A stretch of DNA of 32,844 bases from Clostridiales bacterium (GCA_019418545.1 DYBQ01000008.1:29968-62811), one strand, 5' to 3'. Positions 25,377-32,107 are shown, counted from the stretch's first letter. Translations and numbers: made by a program. The notes: generated from the letters alone by a model not told the origin.

Positions 25377-25530
25377 TATGGTTACCTTCCTTTCGGTACA
25401 TACATCTATTGATTTCTTATTCTACACACCTCCTGTAAAACAAAGCGACAAACACATGTAAAATATACGTAAGAAAAACAAAAGATACTTTATCGTGTTG
25501 TTCCCCTTCGGTACCTATATGGCTGCGCAT
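25377..25530 (-). promoter_or_regulatory. Leader region of the glycan operon
   Basis: The region between the LysR terminator and the first glycan gene must hold the operon's promoter, but I see no convincing sigma-A pair in it. A strong ribosome-site-like AGGAGGTGTG (25424-25433, plus coordinates) has no start codon at a useful distance. The upstream part holds an att-like sequence (25496-25523). A sporulation-type promoter cannot be claimed or excluded. Confidence 0.35.
25496..25523. other. Internal attR-like sequence
   Basis: TGTTGTTCCCCTTCGGTA (25496-25513), CC, then TATATGG match the true attR (31448 onward) at 13 of 18 bases on the left, at the central CC, and at 7 of the first 10 bases on the right. 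CCTTCGGTACC is shared without mismatch. It lies exactly between the LysR module and the glycan operon, in the same orientation as attR. Confidence 0.4.
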
Positions 25531-25531
25531 A

Positions 25532-25571
25532 AAAAATGCCTTGTCTCATGCAGGATAGGCATGGACAAGGC
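25532..25571 (-). terminator. Intrinsic terminator of the LysR gene
   Basis: On the minus strand, GCCTTGTCCATGC pairs with GCATGAGACAAGGC (one bulged base; 25559-25571 and 25538-25551) and is followed by ATTTTTTA. It lies about 45 bp past the LysR stop. Confidence 0.82.
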
Positions 25572-25613
25572 AAAATGGAAATATACAAAACCCAATGCTT
25601 TGTTTTTATTTGC

Positions 25614-26489
25614 TTATTCGCAAATGTGCTTTACTTTTTTTAGAAACAATTCTGCAGCTTTGGACAGCCGCTGCTCCTTCCGCCAAATCAGCCGCATAGG
25701 GGAAGTCATTGCCGGAATGATAGGACGAAAACACAGGATGCTTTCCGCCCCTGTATGAATCAGCTTATCAAAGCCTAAGGCATACCCCAGCCCCTCCCGT
25801 ACCAGGATGGAGGCATTAAAAATCAAATCATAGGTGGCAACAATCTGGAGCCGGTTATAGTTCTTTTGCATCCATTGGGGCATTTCGTTAGTTGCCCCCT
25901 GTCTGGATACAATCAAAGGCAGTCCAATCAGTTCCTCCAGGGAAATGGCTGCTTTGGATACCAGAGGGCTGTCTTTTCTCATGAGCAGCCCCCATGTATC
26001 TGTTACAGGCAAATCCAAATATGCATATTTGGATAAATCAATATTCTGCACCACGACTGCAAAGTCCAACAATCCCTTATTTAGCCGCTCGCACACTGTC
26101 TCGGCATTTCCACTATACAAATGAAAGTGTAAATGATGATACTCCTCCTGAAGCTGTTTGGCGGCTTTTGCAAGCAGTGTAATCCCTTCCGATTCCGCGC
26201 ATCCCAAATATAGGTTGCCTCCGTTAAATTCATTCATCGAGGCAAATTCCGATGTAGTCAAATCCACCATATCCAGAATATCCAACGCCCGTTTATAGAG
26301 GATTTCCCCTTCCGCCGTCAAACGAATCTTATAGTTGCCACGAACAAACAGCTTTTGCCCCAGCTCCTCCTCCAACTCTTTAATCTGCTTGGACAAGGTA
26401 GGCTGTGTTACGTGAAGCTTTATCGCAGCATTGGTCATGCTCTCTTCTTTGGCAGCCTCTACAAAATATCGCAGCACTCGTAATTCCAT
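25614..26489 (-). CDS. LysR-family transcriptional regulator
   Basis: This 291-residue regulator has an N-terminal winged helix (LRYFVEAAKEESMTNAA then LHVTQPTLSKQIKELEEELG) and a LysR effector-binding domain (from about residue 90). ATG 26489 was chosen for GGAGG 7 bases upstream. It is transcribed divergently from the acetyltransferase-hydrolase-flavoprotein-lipoprotein cluster, which it probably controls. A 23-bp palindrome in the shared region overlaps its own -35 box. The inducer is unknown. Confidence 0.93.
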   Translation of the reverse strand: MELRVLRYFVEAAKEESMTNAAIKLHVTQPTLSKQIKELEEELGQKLFVRGNYKIRLTAEGEILYKRALDILDMVDLTTSEFASMNEFNGGNLYLGCAESEGITLLAKAAKQLQEEYHHLHFHLYSGNAETVCERLNKGLLDFAVVVQNIDLSKYAYLDLPVTDTWGLLMRKDSPLVSKAAISLEELIGLPLIVSRQGATNEMPQWMQKNYNRLQIVATYDLIFNASILVREGLGYALGFDKLIHTGAESILCFRPIIPAMTSPMRLIWRKEQRLSKAAELFLKKVKHICE

Positions 26490-26516
26490 AACAATTCCTC
26501 CTCTCACCATAGATTT

Positions 26517-26601
26517 ATTATATCTTTCTTAGATATTCTTTTCAAGAATGTCTATCTATAATTTATAGCAATTTGCTATTTATACTTTTGAATTTTATAA
26601 T
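26517..26601. promoter_or_regulatory. Divergent LysR/acetyltransferase promoters with a 23-bp palindrome
   Basis: Minus strand: TTGAAA (26540-26545) and TATAAT (26517-26522), 17 bp apart, drive LysR. Plus strand: TTGCTA (26573-26578) and TATAAT (26596-26601), 17 bp apart, drive the acetyltransferase cluster. Between them AGATATTCTT-TTC-AAGAATGTCT (26531-26553) is a palindrome with 9 of 10 arm positions matching and covers the LysR -35. A shorter repeat CTATA-ATT-TATAG lies just before the plus-strand -35. Confidence 0.8.
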
Positions 26602-26623
26602 AGAGCTAAGAGGTGAAGTAAAA

Positions 26624-27187
26624 ATGGACTTAGAAGAGTTTTTAAGTTATATGGACAGCGGAAAAGAAGTTGCTGCTGGCTCTCTGGCTCATCAGTGTAT
26701 GCATAGGTTGTCCCAAGAAGCCATGCGGCTGACTGCTGAATTGAATAGCCGTTATCACACGCCTGAGGAAATTGTGGAGCTGATGCGAAAAATTACTGGG
26801 CGCCCGATAGACGACAGCTTTGCATTGTTCCCTCCGTTTTATACAGACTGCGGAAAAAACTTGAAAATCGGCAAAAAGGTGTTTTTTAACGCCGGAGTTA
26901 AAATTCAGGACCAAGGCGGCGTTACCATTGAAGACGGCGTATTGATTGGGCACAATGTGGTAATCGCTACGTTGGACCACAGTCTTGACGCCAATCATCG
27001 TGGAAACATGCTCCCTGCCCCCATTCACATTGGCAAAAACGTGTGGATTGGTGCAAACGCAACCATCTGCAAAGGCGTCACCATCGGTGATGGGGCGGTA
27101 ATTGCAGCAGGAGCTGTTGTGACCACCAATGTACCGGAAAATACTGTGTTTGGCGGTGTCCCCGCAAAACTGATTAAGAAGATTTAG
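26624..27187 (+). CDS. Sugar O-acetyltransferase-like protein (left-handed beta-helix)
   Basis: This 187-residue protein has a helical N-terminal region (about 1-60) of the maltose/galactoside acetyltransferase type. Hexapeptide repeats forming a left-handed beta-helix follow (IGKKVFFNAGVKIQDQGGVTI, then IGKNVWIGANATICKGVTIG). The catalytic histidine of the family is in LDHSLD, and the C-terminus ends VFGGVPAKLIKKI. It would transfer acetyl from acetyl-CoA to a small acceptor. ATG 26624 has AGAGGTGA about 7 bases upstream. It is the first gene of the LysR-controlled cluster, 12 bp before the hydrolase gene. Confidence 0.9.
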   Translation: MDLEEFLSYMDSGKEVAAGSLAHQCMHRLSQEAMRLTAELNSRYHTPEEIVELMRKITGRPIDDSFALFPPFYTDCGKNLKIGKKVFFNAGVKIQDQGGVTIEDGVLIGHNVVIATLDHSLDANHRGNMLPAPIHIGKNVWIGANATICKGVTIGDGAVIAAGAVVTTNVPENTVFGGVPAKLIKKI

Positions 27188-27199
27188 GAGGAATACATC

Positions 27200-28198
27200 A
27201 TGATGCGAACAGAAGAACTGGTGTTGATTCAGGACTGGGATAAAACCTTCCCAAAAAGCCCCTTGGTAAACCACCAAAAAGTGACATTCGTCAACCGCTA
27301 TGGCATCACATTGGCAGCAGACCTGTATACCCCCAAAAACGCACAGGGAAAATTGGCGGCTATCGCTGTCTGTGGGCCTTTCGGCGCTGTAAAAGAACAA
27401 TCTTCTGGTCTATATGCACAGACGATGGCAGAGCGTGGATTTTTGACCTTGGCTTTTGACCCTTCCTTTACTGGTGAAAGCGGCGGCCAGCCAAGATATA
27501 TGGCTTCTCCTGATATCAATACCGAAGATTTTCAGGCTGCTGTGGATTTTCTCTCGGTGCATGAGCAGGTAGATTCGGAGAAAATCGGTATCATTGGTAT
27601 CTGTGGCTGGGGCGGCATGGCACTCAATGCGGCGGCATTGGATACCCGCATCAAAGCTACTGTTACCTCCACCATGTATGACATGAGCCGCGTAAATGCC
27701 AACGGATATTTTGATGAGGCAGACAATGCCGATGCCCGTTACGAAGCAAAAAAATCGTTAAACGCTGCCCGTACTGAGGAATACAAAAAAGGTGCATATT
27801 CCCGTGCCGGAGGATGTTTGCCATATCCTGCGCCCGAAAATGTTCCAATCTTTGTGAAGGATTACAGTGCTTACTATAAGACAGAACGCGGCTATCATCC
27901 CCGCTCACTAAACTCCAACGACGGCTGGAACACTATCGGTACCATGTCTTTCATCAATCAACCAATTCTGCACTACAGCAATGAGATTCGCAGTGCCGTA
28001 CTGATGATTCACGGCGAAAAGGCTCATTCCTGCTATTTTTCCAGAGATGCCTTTGCCAATATGATGAAGAATAATTCTTATACAGAAAACAAAGAGCTGC
28101 TCATCATCCCCGGTGCCGTACATACAGATTTATATGACCAAGTGGATATTATCCCATTTGATAAACTGGAAGATTTCTTTAAGAAGTACTTAGGCTAA
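27200..28198 (+). CDS. Alpha/beta hydrolase (YcjY-like) with Cys at the nucleophile position
   Basis: This 332-residue hydrolase has the strand IIGICGWGGMAL, where the nucleophile elbow carries cysteine instead of serine, as in dienelactone-hydrolase-type and YcjY-like enzymes. LMIHGEKAHS and the late histidine in GAVHTDLYD complete a plausible triad. FDPSFTGESGGQPR is a conserved loop of the YcjY group. It has no signal peptide, so it is cytoplasmic. A strong AGGAGG lies 9 bases before ATG 27200. Such genes often neighbour LysR regulators and flavodoxin-like reductases, suggesting a detoxification role; the substrate is unknown. Confidence 0.88.
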   Translation: MMRTEELVLIQDWDKTFPKSPLVNHQKVTFVNRYGITLAADLYTPKNAQGKLAAIAVCGPFGAVKEQSSGLYAQTMAERGFLTLAFDPSFTGESGGQPRYMASPDINTEDFQAAVDFLSVHEQVDSEKIGIIGICGWGGMALNAAALDTRIKATVTSTMYDMSRVNANGYFDEADNADARYEAKKSLNAARTEEYKKGAYSRAGGCLPYPAPENVPIFVKDYSAYYKTERGYHPRSLNSNDGWNTIGTMSFINQPILHYSNEIRSAVLMIHGEKAHSCYFSRDAFANMMKNNSYTENKELLIIPGAVHTDLYDQVDIIPFDKLEDFFKKYLG

Positions 28199-28272
28199 AT
28201 ATATACAGAAAGCGGTAATACCTTTCTTTTTAGCTCAAGTTCGGAAAAAATTCATTAAAAGAGGGACTTATT

Positions 28273-28818
28273 ATGAGTAAAAAAATTTTGATTCTTTCCA
28301 CCAGCCCCCGCAAGAACAGCAACTCTGACGCACTGGCAGAGGAATTCGCTAAAGGCGCACGGGAAGCCGGACATGAGGTTGAAAAAATCAGTCTGATAGG
28401 AAAAGAAATTCAATTTTGCCGGGGGTGCCTGGCCTGCCAAAAAACCATTCGCTGTGTAATCCGCGACGATGCCGATAAAATCGTACAGGAAAAGATGCTG
28501 CATGCTGACGTGCTGGTTTTTGCTACACCGATTTATTACTATGAAATGTGTGGCCAAATGAAAACGCTGCTGGATAGGGCAAATCCGCTGTACTCTTCCG
28601 ATTATGCCTTCCGGGATGTATATTTCATTGCAGCTGCCGCAGAAGATGGCGATGAAGTTTGGAGCCGTGCTGCCAGCGGTTTGGAGGGATGGATTGCTTG
28701 CTTCCCCAAAGCACACCTTTCCGGCATTATCTTTGGCGGCAACGCCACCGAAGCAGGCAGCATCCAGGGCAATCCGGCAATGCAAAAAGCCTTTGAGATG
28801 GGAAAGGCTATTCTATAA
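28273..28818 (+). CDS. Flavodoxin-fold NAD(P)H-dependent oxidoreductase
   Basis: This 181-residue protein of the iron-sulfur-flavoprotein/NADPH-FMN reductase group begins with the FMN-phosphate loop ILSTSPRKNSNSD. The cysteine-rich CRGCLACQKTIRC follows, and the flavin-binding ATPIYYYEMCGQMKTLLDR. Four cysteines at that spacing could hold a [4Fe-4S] cluster or act as redox thiols. It lies 74 bp after the hydrolase gene, with GAGGGA before the ATG. Its likely role is two-electron reduction of quinones, nitro compounds or disulfides. Confidence 0.88.
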   Translation: MSKKILILSTSPRKNSNSDALAEEFAKGAREAGHEVEKISLIGKEIQFCRGCLACQKTIRCVIRDDADKIVQEKMLHADVLVFATPIYYYEMCGQMKTLLDRANPLYSSDYAFRDVYFIAAAAEDGDEVWSRAASGLEGWIACFPKAHLSGIIFGGNATEAGSIQGNPAMQKAFEMGKAIL

Positions 28819-28876
28819 TTTTATGCCTTAGCGGTCTTTCGCTTTTACACATGCTTTAGATAGGAGGAATATCCCG

Positions 28877-29446
28877 ATGAAACGAGCTATTTTTCTTGTA
28901 TGGCTGCTGTTATTATTATCAATCCTTGCAGCTTGTGGAGCGGGCCAGCATACAGAATCACAAAGCTCCCTTTTGACAGAATCCTCTTCGGACATGACCG
29001 GGCAGACAGAATCGAAAGTGGATGTATCGCAGCCAGAGTCAATGGCGCAGGAGCCAGAATCGGAAATTCTATCGGAGGAGCGTGAGTCTGTGAGAATAAA
29101 AATTACAGTTGGCGATACTGTCTTGACTGCCATACCGGAAGAAAATTCTTCCGCCGAAGCATTTATTGCCTTACTACAGGAAGGCCCCGTCACGATATTG
29201 ATGTCTGATTATGCAGGAATGGAAAAAGTTGGCCCGTTGGGAACCAGCCTTCCTAGAAATGATACCCATATCAGCGTAAATGCTGGTGACGTGATTTTGT
29301 ATCAGGGAAACCAGATTACCATTTATTATGGGACTAACTCCTGGAGCTTTACCAAATTGGCCACCATTGAAGATGCAACAAAGGAAAGCCTTTTAGAGAT
29401 ACTTGGTTCTGGGGATGTGGACGTAACATTCTCACTGGCAGAATAA
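28877..29446 (+). CDS. Lipoprotein with a cyclophilin-like fold domain
   Basis: This 189-residue protein starts with a lipoprotein signal (MKRAIFLVWLLLLLSILAACG); cleavage before Cys21 would anchor it to the outer face of the membrane. Residues about 22-70 are a Ser/Glu/Gln-rich linker. Residues about 72-189 resemble the cyclophilin-like domain found beside flavoproteins and LysR regulators: IKITVGDTVLTAIPEENSSA, then LPRNDTHISVNAGDVILYQGNQITIYYG. It has no known catalytic residues for proline isomerisation. A good AGGAGG ribosome site precedes it, and a terminator ends the cluster 12 bp later. Confidence 0.82.
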   Translation: MKRAIFLVWLLLLLSILAACGAGQHTESQSSLLTESSSDMTGQTESKVDVSQPESMAQEPESEILSEERESVRIKITVGDTVLTAIPEENSSAEAFIALLQEGPVTILMSDYAGMEKVGPLGTSLPRNDTHISVNAGDVILYQGNQITIYYGTNSWSFTKLATIEDATKESLLEILGSGDVDVTFSLAE

Positions 29447-29458
29447 ATAATCGATAAT

Positions 29459-29499
29459 AAAAAACGCCGTTCATGATTCACATCATAGCGGCGTTTTTT
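29459..29499 (+). terminator. Intrinsic terminator after the lipoprotein gene
   Basis: AAAAAACGCCG (29459-29469) and CGGCGTTTTTT (29489-29499) pair over 11 bp with a 19-base loop. It isolates the recombinase genes from the LysR-controlled cluster. Confidence 0.85.
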
Positions 29500-29514
29500 G
29501 CGTCCAGACAATGC

Positions 29515-29542
29515 TTGTATTATTTGTTCAAGCCAGTATTAT
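29515..29542 (+). promoter_or_regulatory. Possible promoter of the small ORF-recombinase operon
   Basis: TTGTAT (29515-29520) and TATTAT (29537-29542) are 16 bp apart, about 70 bp before the small gene. It resembles a weak sigma-A promoter. I see no clear mother-cell (sigma-E/K) promoter, which would be expected if excision is sporulation-timed. Confidence 0.35.
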
Positions 29543-29612
29543 CGCAAACAAACAACGGACAGGCAAAGCAGCCAAACTTTCCTCATAAGCATGATGGAGG
29601 GAGGTGCAGCTG

Positions 29613-29792
29613 ATGAAAAGCAGAGTGATATTTTTGGAATGTACGGAAGAAATTGCAGTTAGCAAAAGCGCTACACCGGAATTTTATCGATTATACTTAC
29701 AATCCGTTTTTTTAGCTCTTAAAGAACAAGGAATTTTGAATGATATACAGATGCAGCACAGCTTAGACATATTGAACCAGCAAGTGGTTTGA
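29613..29792 (+). CDS. 59-residue protein before the recombinase; candidate directionality or control factor
   Basis: The protein starts MKSRVIFLECTEEIAVSKSA and continues with a helical region (EFYRLYLQSVFLALKEQGIL, then MQHSLDILNQQVV). The ATG has a double GGAGGGAGG ribosome site 8 bases upstream. Its stop TGA lies inside the GAGGGGGG ribosome site of the recombinase, 13 bp before that gene's start, so the two are translationally coupled. I do not recognise the family with certainty. Small proteins in this position may be recombination directionality factors or recombinase regulators, but no experimental basis for that is visible here. Confidence 0.7.
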   Translation: MKSRVIFLECTEEIAVSKSATPEFYRLYLQSVFLALKEQGILNDIQMQHSLDILNQQVV

Positions 29793-29805
29793 GGGGGGAT
29801 AAAAA

Positions 29806-31386
29806 ATAAAAGTTGCAGCGTATTGCCGTGTATCTACTGATAAAGATGACCAGGCCAATTCCTTTGAAAGCCAACAGCGGTATTTTCGCGAATATATAGC
29901 CCGCCAGCCAAAGTGGGAACTGTATCAAATCTATGCGGACGAGGGCATTACCGGAACCAGCACCAAAAAACGCGCAGCCTTTCACCAAATGATTCACGAT
30001 GCCCAGCTTCATCGGTTCGATTTGATTCTCACCAAAGAGGTCAGCCGGTTTTCCCGAAATATTTTGGACACTATCTCCTATACCCGTGGGCTGCGACATC
30101 TGGGAATTGGGGTGCAATTTGTAAACGATGGCATCAATACCCTGGAGCCAGATTCAGAGCTTCGCCTTTCGATTATGGGCAGTATTGCACAAGAAGAAAG
30201 CCGCAAAACCTCCTCCCGCGTCAAATGGGGGCAAACCCGCCGTATGGAGCAGGGCGTTGTGTTTGGGCGTTCCATGCTTGGATATGATGTAAAGGGTGGG
30301 AAAATAACGGTGAATCCCCAAGGCGCAGAGATTGTCCGGTTGATTTTTTATAAGTATGTATTGGAAAACAAAGGCACCACCGTCATTGCACGGGAACTGC
30401 GGGAAGCAGGATACAAAACCCTTACCGGAAGCACCAACTGGCGGAATACCGTGATTCTCAAAATCCTCCGTAATGAAAAGTATTGTGGAGACTTGAAACA
30501 GAAAAAAACCTTCACCCCTGATTATCTCACCCATCAAAAAAAGTATAATCATGGTGAAGAAGAATTTATCTTTCTTAAAAATCATCACGAGCCCATTATA
30601 AACCGGGAATTGTGGGAAAAAGCCCAGAGGGAAATTGCCCGTCGGGCTATCCACGGAAACTATGGTTCTGGGCACGGTAACCGCTATCCGCTATCGGGAA
30701 AAATCAAATGCAGTGAATGCGGCCGGAGCTTTGTCTCCCGCAGCCGCAAACGAAAGAACGGGAGCTGCCGCAAAGTTTGGCAATGCGGCACCGCAGCAGC
30801 AGAGGGCAAACGTCATATAGACCCAGCGGGTAACGAAATCGGCTGCAATGTTAGCTATCAGCTTCATAACGAGATGGGCTTGGAGATGGTGCGGCAGTCA
30901 GTGAGGATGCTGAAACTGGATGCAGAAACTGTAATCCACGATATTATCCGTATGGTATCGGCCTCGCTTCAAGATTCTCAGGACAGCAGTCAGCTAAACC
31001 TTCGTCACTTAAAAAAGGAGTTAGAGCAAATCGAGACAAAGAAAAAGGGCGTACTGGACGCCTTTTTTGCGAAAACTATTTCAAAAGATGACATGAAACT
31101 GATGAACGCCGAGTATAGCCGCCAAATAACCGAACTCACTAAAAAAATTGGGGTGGTGGAGAATCAGCAAAAACTGTATTGCGGCAGCGCCGATTTGGAA
31201 GAAGATATCCGCACCAAAGTAATGGGTATCCTTAGCGGAAAAACGGCTTCTGACAATTTCTATGGAAACCTGCTCGACCACATCACCGCCTACCCTGACC
31301 GGCGCATGGAGGTTCATTTGAAGTTTCTTCCCACCAAATGGAGCTATGTTCTAAACAATTTGACAACTCCCCAAAAAGGCATGTGA
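29806..31386 (+). CDS. Large serine recombinase, probably with an ATA start codon
   Basis: This 526-residue site-specific recombinase has a resolvase-type catalytic domain (about 1-145) with Ser10 in AAYCRVSTD and the arginines of KEVSRFSRN. A recombinase domain (about 165-270) and a zinc ribbon (KIKCSECGRSF ... KVWQCG, about 300-330) follow, then a coiled coil (NLRHLKKELEQIETKKK, about 400-460) of the kind that controls integration versus excision. An in-frame TAA at 29800 and the catalytic serine codon at 29833 leave no ATG, GTG or TTG. ATA at 29806, 7 bases after GAGGGGGG, is the only plausible start. An ATG at 29989 would delete the catalytic serine. It is the obvious candidate to integrate and excise this element. 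Confidence 0.88.
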   Translation: MKVAAYCRVSTDKDDQANSFESQQRYFREYIARQPKWELYQIYADEGITGTSTKKRAAFHQMIHDAQLHRFDLILTKEVSRFSRNILDTISYTRGLRHLGIGVQFVNDGINTLEPDSELRLSIMGSIAQEESRKTSSRVKWGQTRRMEQGVVFGRSMLGYDVKGGKITVNPQGAEIVRLIFYKYVLENKGTTVIARELREAGYKTLTGSTNWRNTVILKILRNEKYCGDLKQKKTFTPDYLTHQKKYNHGEEEFIFLKNHHEPIINRELWEKAQREIARRAIHGNYGSGHGNRYPLSGKIKCSECGRSFVSRSRKRKNGSCRKVWQCGTAAAEGKRHIDPAGNEIGCNVSYQLHNEMGLEMVRQSVRMLKLDAETVIHDIIRMVSASLQDSQDSSQLNLRHLKKELEQIETKKKGVLDAFFAKTISKDDMKLMNAEYSRQITELTKKIGVVENQQKLYCGSADLEEDIRTKVMGILSGKTASDNFYGNLLDHITAYPDRRMEVHLKFLPTKWSYVLNNLTTPQKGM

Positions 31387-31447
31387 TATTATGTGTGCCG
31401 CCTATTCCCAATGTCAACATCCCCACTGCAAGCCGTTTTTTATGTCT

Positions 31448-31480
31448 CATTGTGAACCTTCGGTACCAATATCGGTGAGG
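31448..31480. other. attR: right junction of the element in cotJC
   Basis: Plus strand: element half CATTGTGAACCTTCGGTA (31448-31465), central CC (31466-31467), then cotJC sequence AATATCGGTGAGG (31468-31480). With the left-end half it forms an attP-like inverted repeat (15 of 18 positions). Confidence 0.85.
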
Positions 31481-31650
31481 ATTGCTTTTAATTCCGGGGA
31501 TGGCATGGTATATCTCTGACTCAAATACCGCAAAGAAGCGCCAATCTCGCCATGGGGACCGCCATATTGGCTAATAATCAGTTTGGCAAGTGCAGGGTTC
31601 GGATTTTTAATTTTGATGGGGTATTGTAAACGTTTTTCATAGACAAACAT
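31466..31650 (-). CDS. cotJC: cotJC 5' part, split by the element
   Basis: Codons 1 to 62 of CotJC run MFVYEKRLQYPIKIKN to LTDIG and end at the element junction. The N-terminal sheet and GGPHGEIGASLRYLSQRYTM, with the first conserved metal-ligand glutamate, are here; the other ligands are in the 3' part at 7015-7440. Reading on into the element adds only TEGSQ and a stop at 31447. ATG 31650 overlaps the cotJB stop (TAATG), and GGAGG lies about 10 bases upstream. Unless the element is excised, only this 67-residue fragment is made. CotJC is a manganese-catalase-like coat protein made in the mother cell in Bacillus. Confidence 0.93.
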
Positions 31651-31910
31651 TAGTCATCTTCCTCCTCTCCGACTTCCCACGGCCATGGACCGCTTATCCA
31701 TGCCCAACGGCTGGCCTGGTTACTCGTTTCATGAATCGGCCCGAAAGCATCTTCATATTGGCGGGTGAGTTCAGCGATTTTCTTTCGGTATTCTTCCAGC
31801 TTTTTGGCCGCTTCACAGTTTCCGGGATGGGTGTCCAAAAAAATATGCAATTCCCATGCTGCAAATTTCATAGAAGAAAGCTGCCGCATCATTCGTTGCT
31901 GCTGATTCAT
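31650..31910 (-). CDS. cotJB: Spore coat protein CotJB
   Basis: This 86-residue protein starts MNQQQRMMRQLSSMKFAAWE. It continues with the family's HIFLDTHPGNCEAAKKLEEYRK and Trp-rich WAWISGPWPWEVGEEEDD tail. In Bacillus CotJB is an inner-layer coat protein made with CotJA and CotJC. It overlaps cotJA by 4 bp (ATGA) and cotJC by 1 base (TAATG), so the three were one operon before the element entered cotJC. Confidence 0.95.
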   Translation of the reverse strand: MNQQQRMMRQLSSMKFAAWELHIFLDTHPGNCEAAKKLEEYRKKIAELTRQYEDAFGPIHETSNQASRWAWISGPWPWEVGEEEDD

Positions 31911-32107
31911 CTCGGTTCACCTCTTCTTCCATAAAAAGGCTTGTCTAATTCTGGAAATAAAGTTCCAGAATCCAGCGCTTTTTCTGCTGTATAAACACTT
32001 CCAAGCTGCTGAAACGGGATATAAGCCATTGCTACCTGTGGTTCTGCCGGAAGAGGAGGAATGCTGCCATTTGCCAGACAGGTTTCATCCACACGATATT
32101 CGTCCAT
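31907..32107 (-). CDS. cotJA: Spore coat-associated protein CotJA
   Basis: This 66-residue protein reads MDEYRVDETCLANGSIPPLP at the N-terminus and AMAYIPFQQLGSVYTAEKAL in the middle, typical of CotJA. ATG 32107 was chosen for AAAGGAG 8 bases upstream; a longer frame to 32161 lacks a ribosome site. It is the first gene of cotJABC. In Bacillus the operon is read by sigma-E in the mother cell and the protein is needed for CotJC assembly into the coat. Confidence 0.93.
   Translation of the reverse strand: MDEYRVDETCLANGSIPPLPAEPQVAMAYIPFQQLGSVYTAEKALDSGTLFPELDKPFYGRRGEPR

Larger units (their letters stand above)
7441..31467. mobile_element. Skin-like 24,027-bp intervening element in cotJC with a large serine recombinase
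   Basis: The element separates the two parts of cotJC, which lie on the same strand in the correct order. Excision between the shared GTACC sequences would restore the frame exactly. The joined ends form an attP-like inverted repeat with a central GG/CC. A large serine recombinase (29806-31386) sits at the right end. The cargo is regulatory, transport, glycan and redox genes. No capsid, tail, replication or conjugation genes are seen. The boundary is inferred from the half-sites and from the point where cotJC homology stops on each side. Whether excision happens, and when, cannot be read from the sequence. Confidence 0.9.

Noticed and set aside
25417..25530. 37-codon minus-strand ORF reading MRSHIGTEGEQ through the internal att-like site
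   Set aside because: It shares IGTEG with CotJC only because the DNA core is shared. It has no ribosome site and starts in the LysR terminator T-run, so I do not call it a gene.
7441..31467. Ordinary prophage or conjugative element
   Set aside because: No structural, lysis, replication or transfer genes are recognisable, and the two cotJC parts fit precise site-specific insertion.
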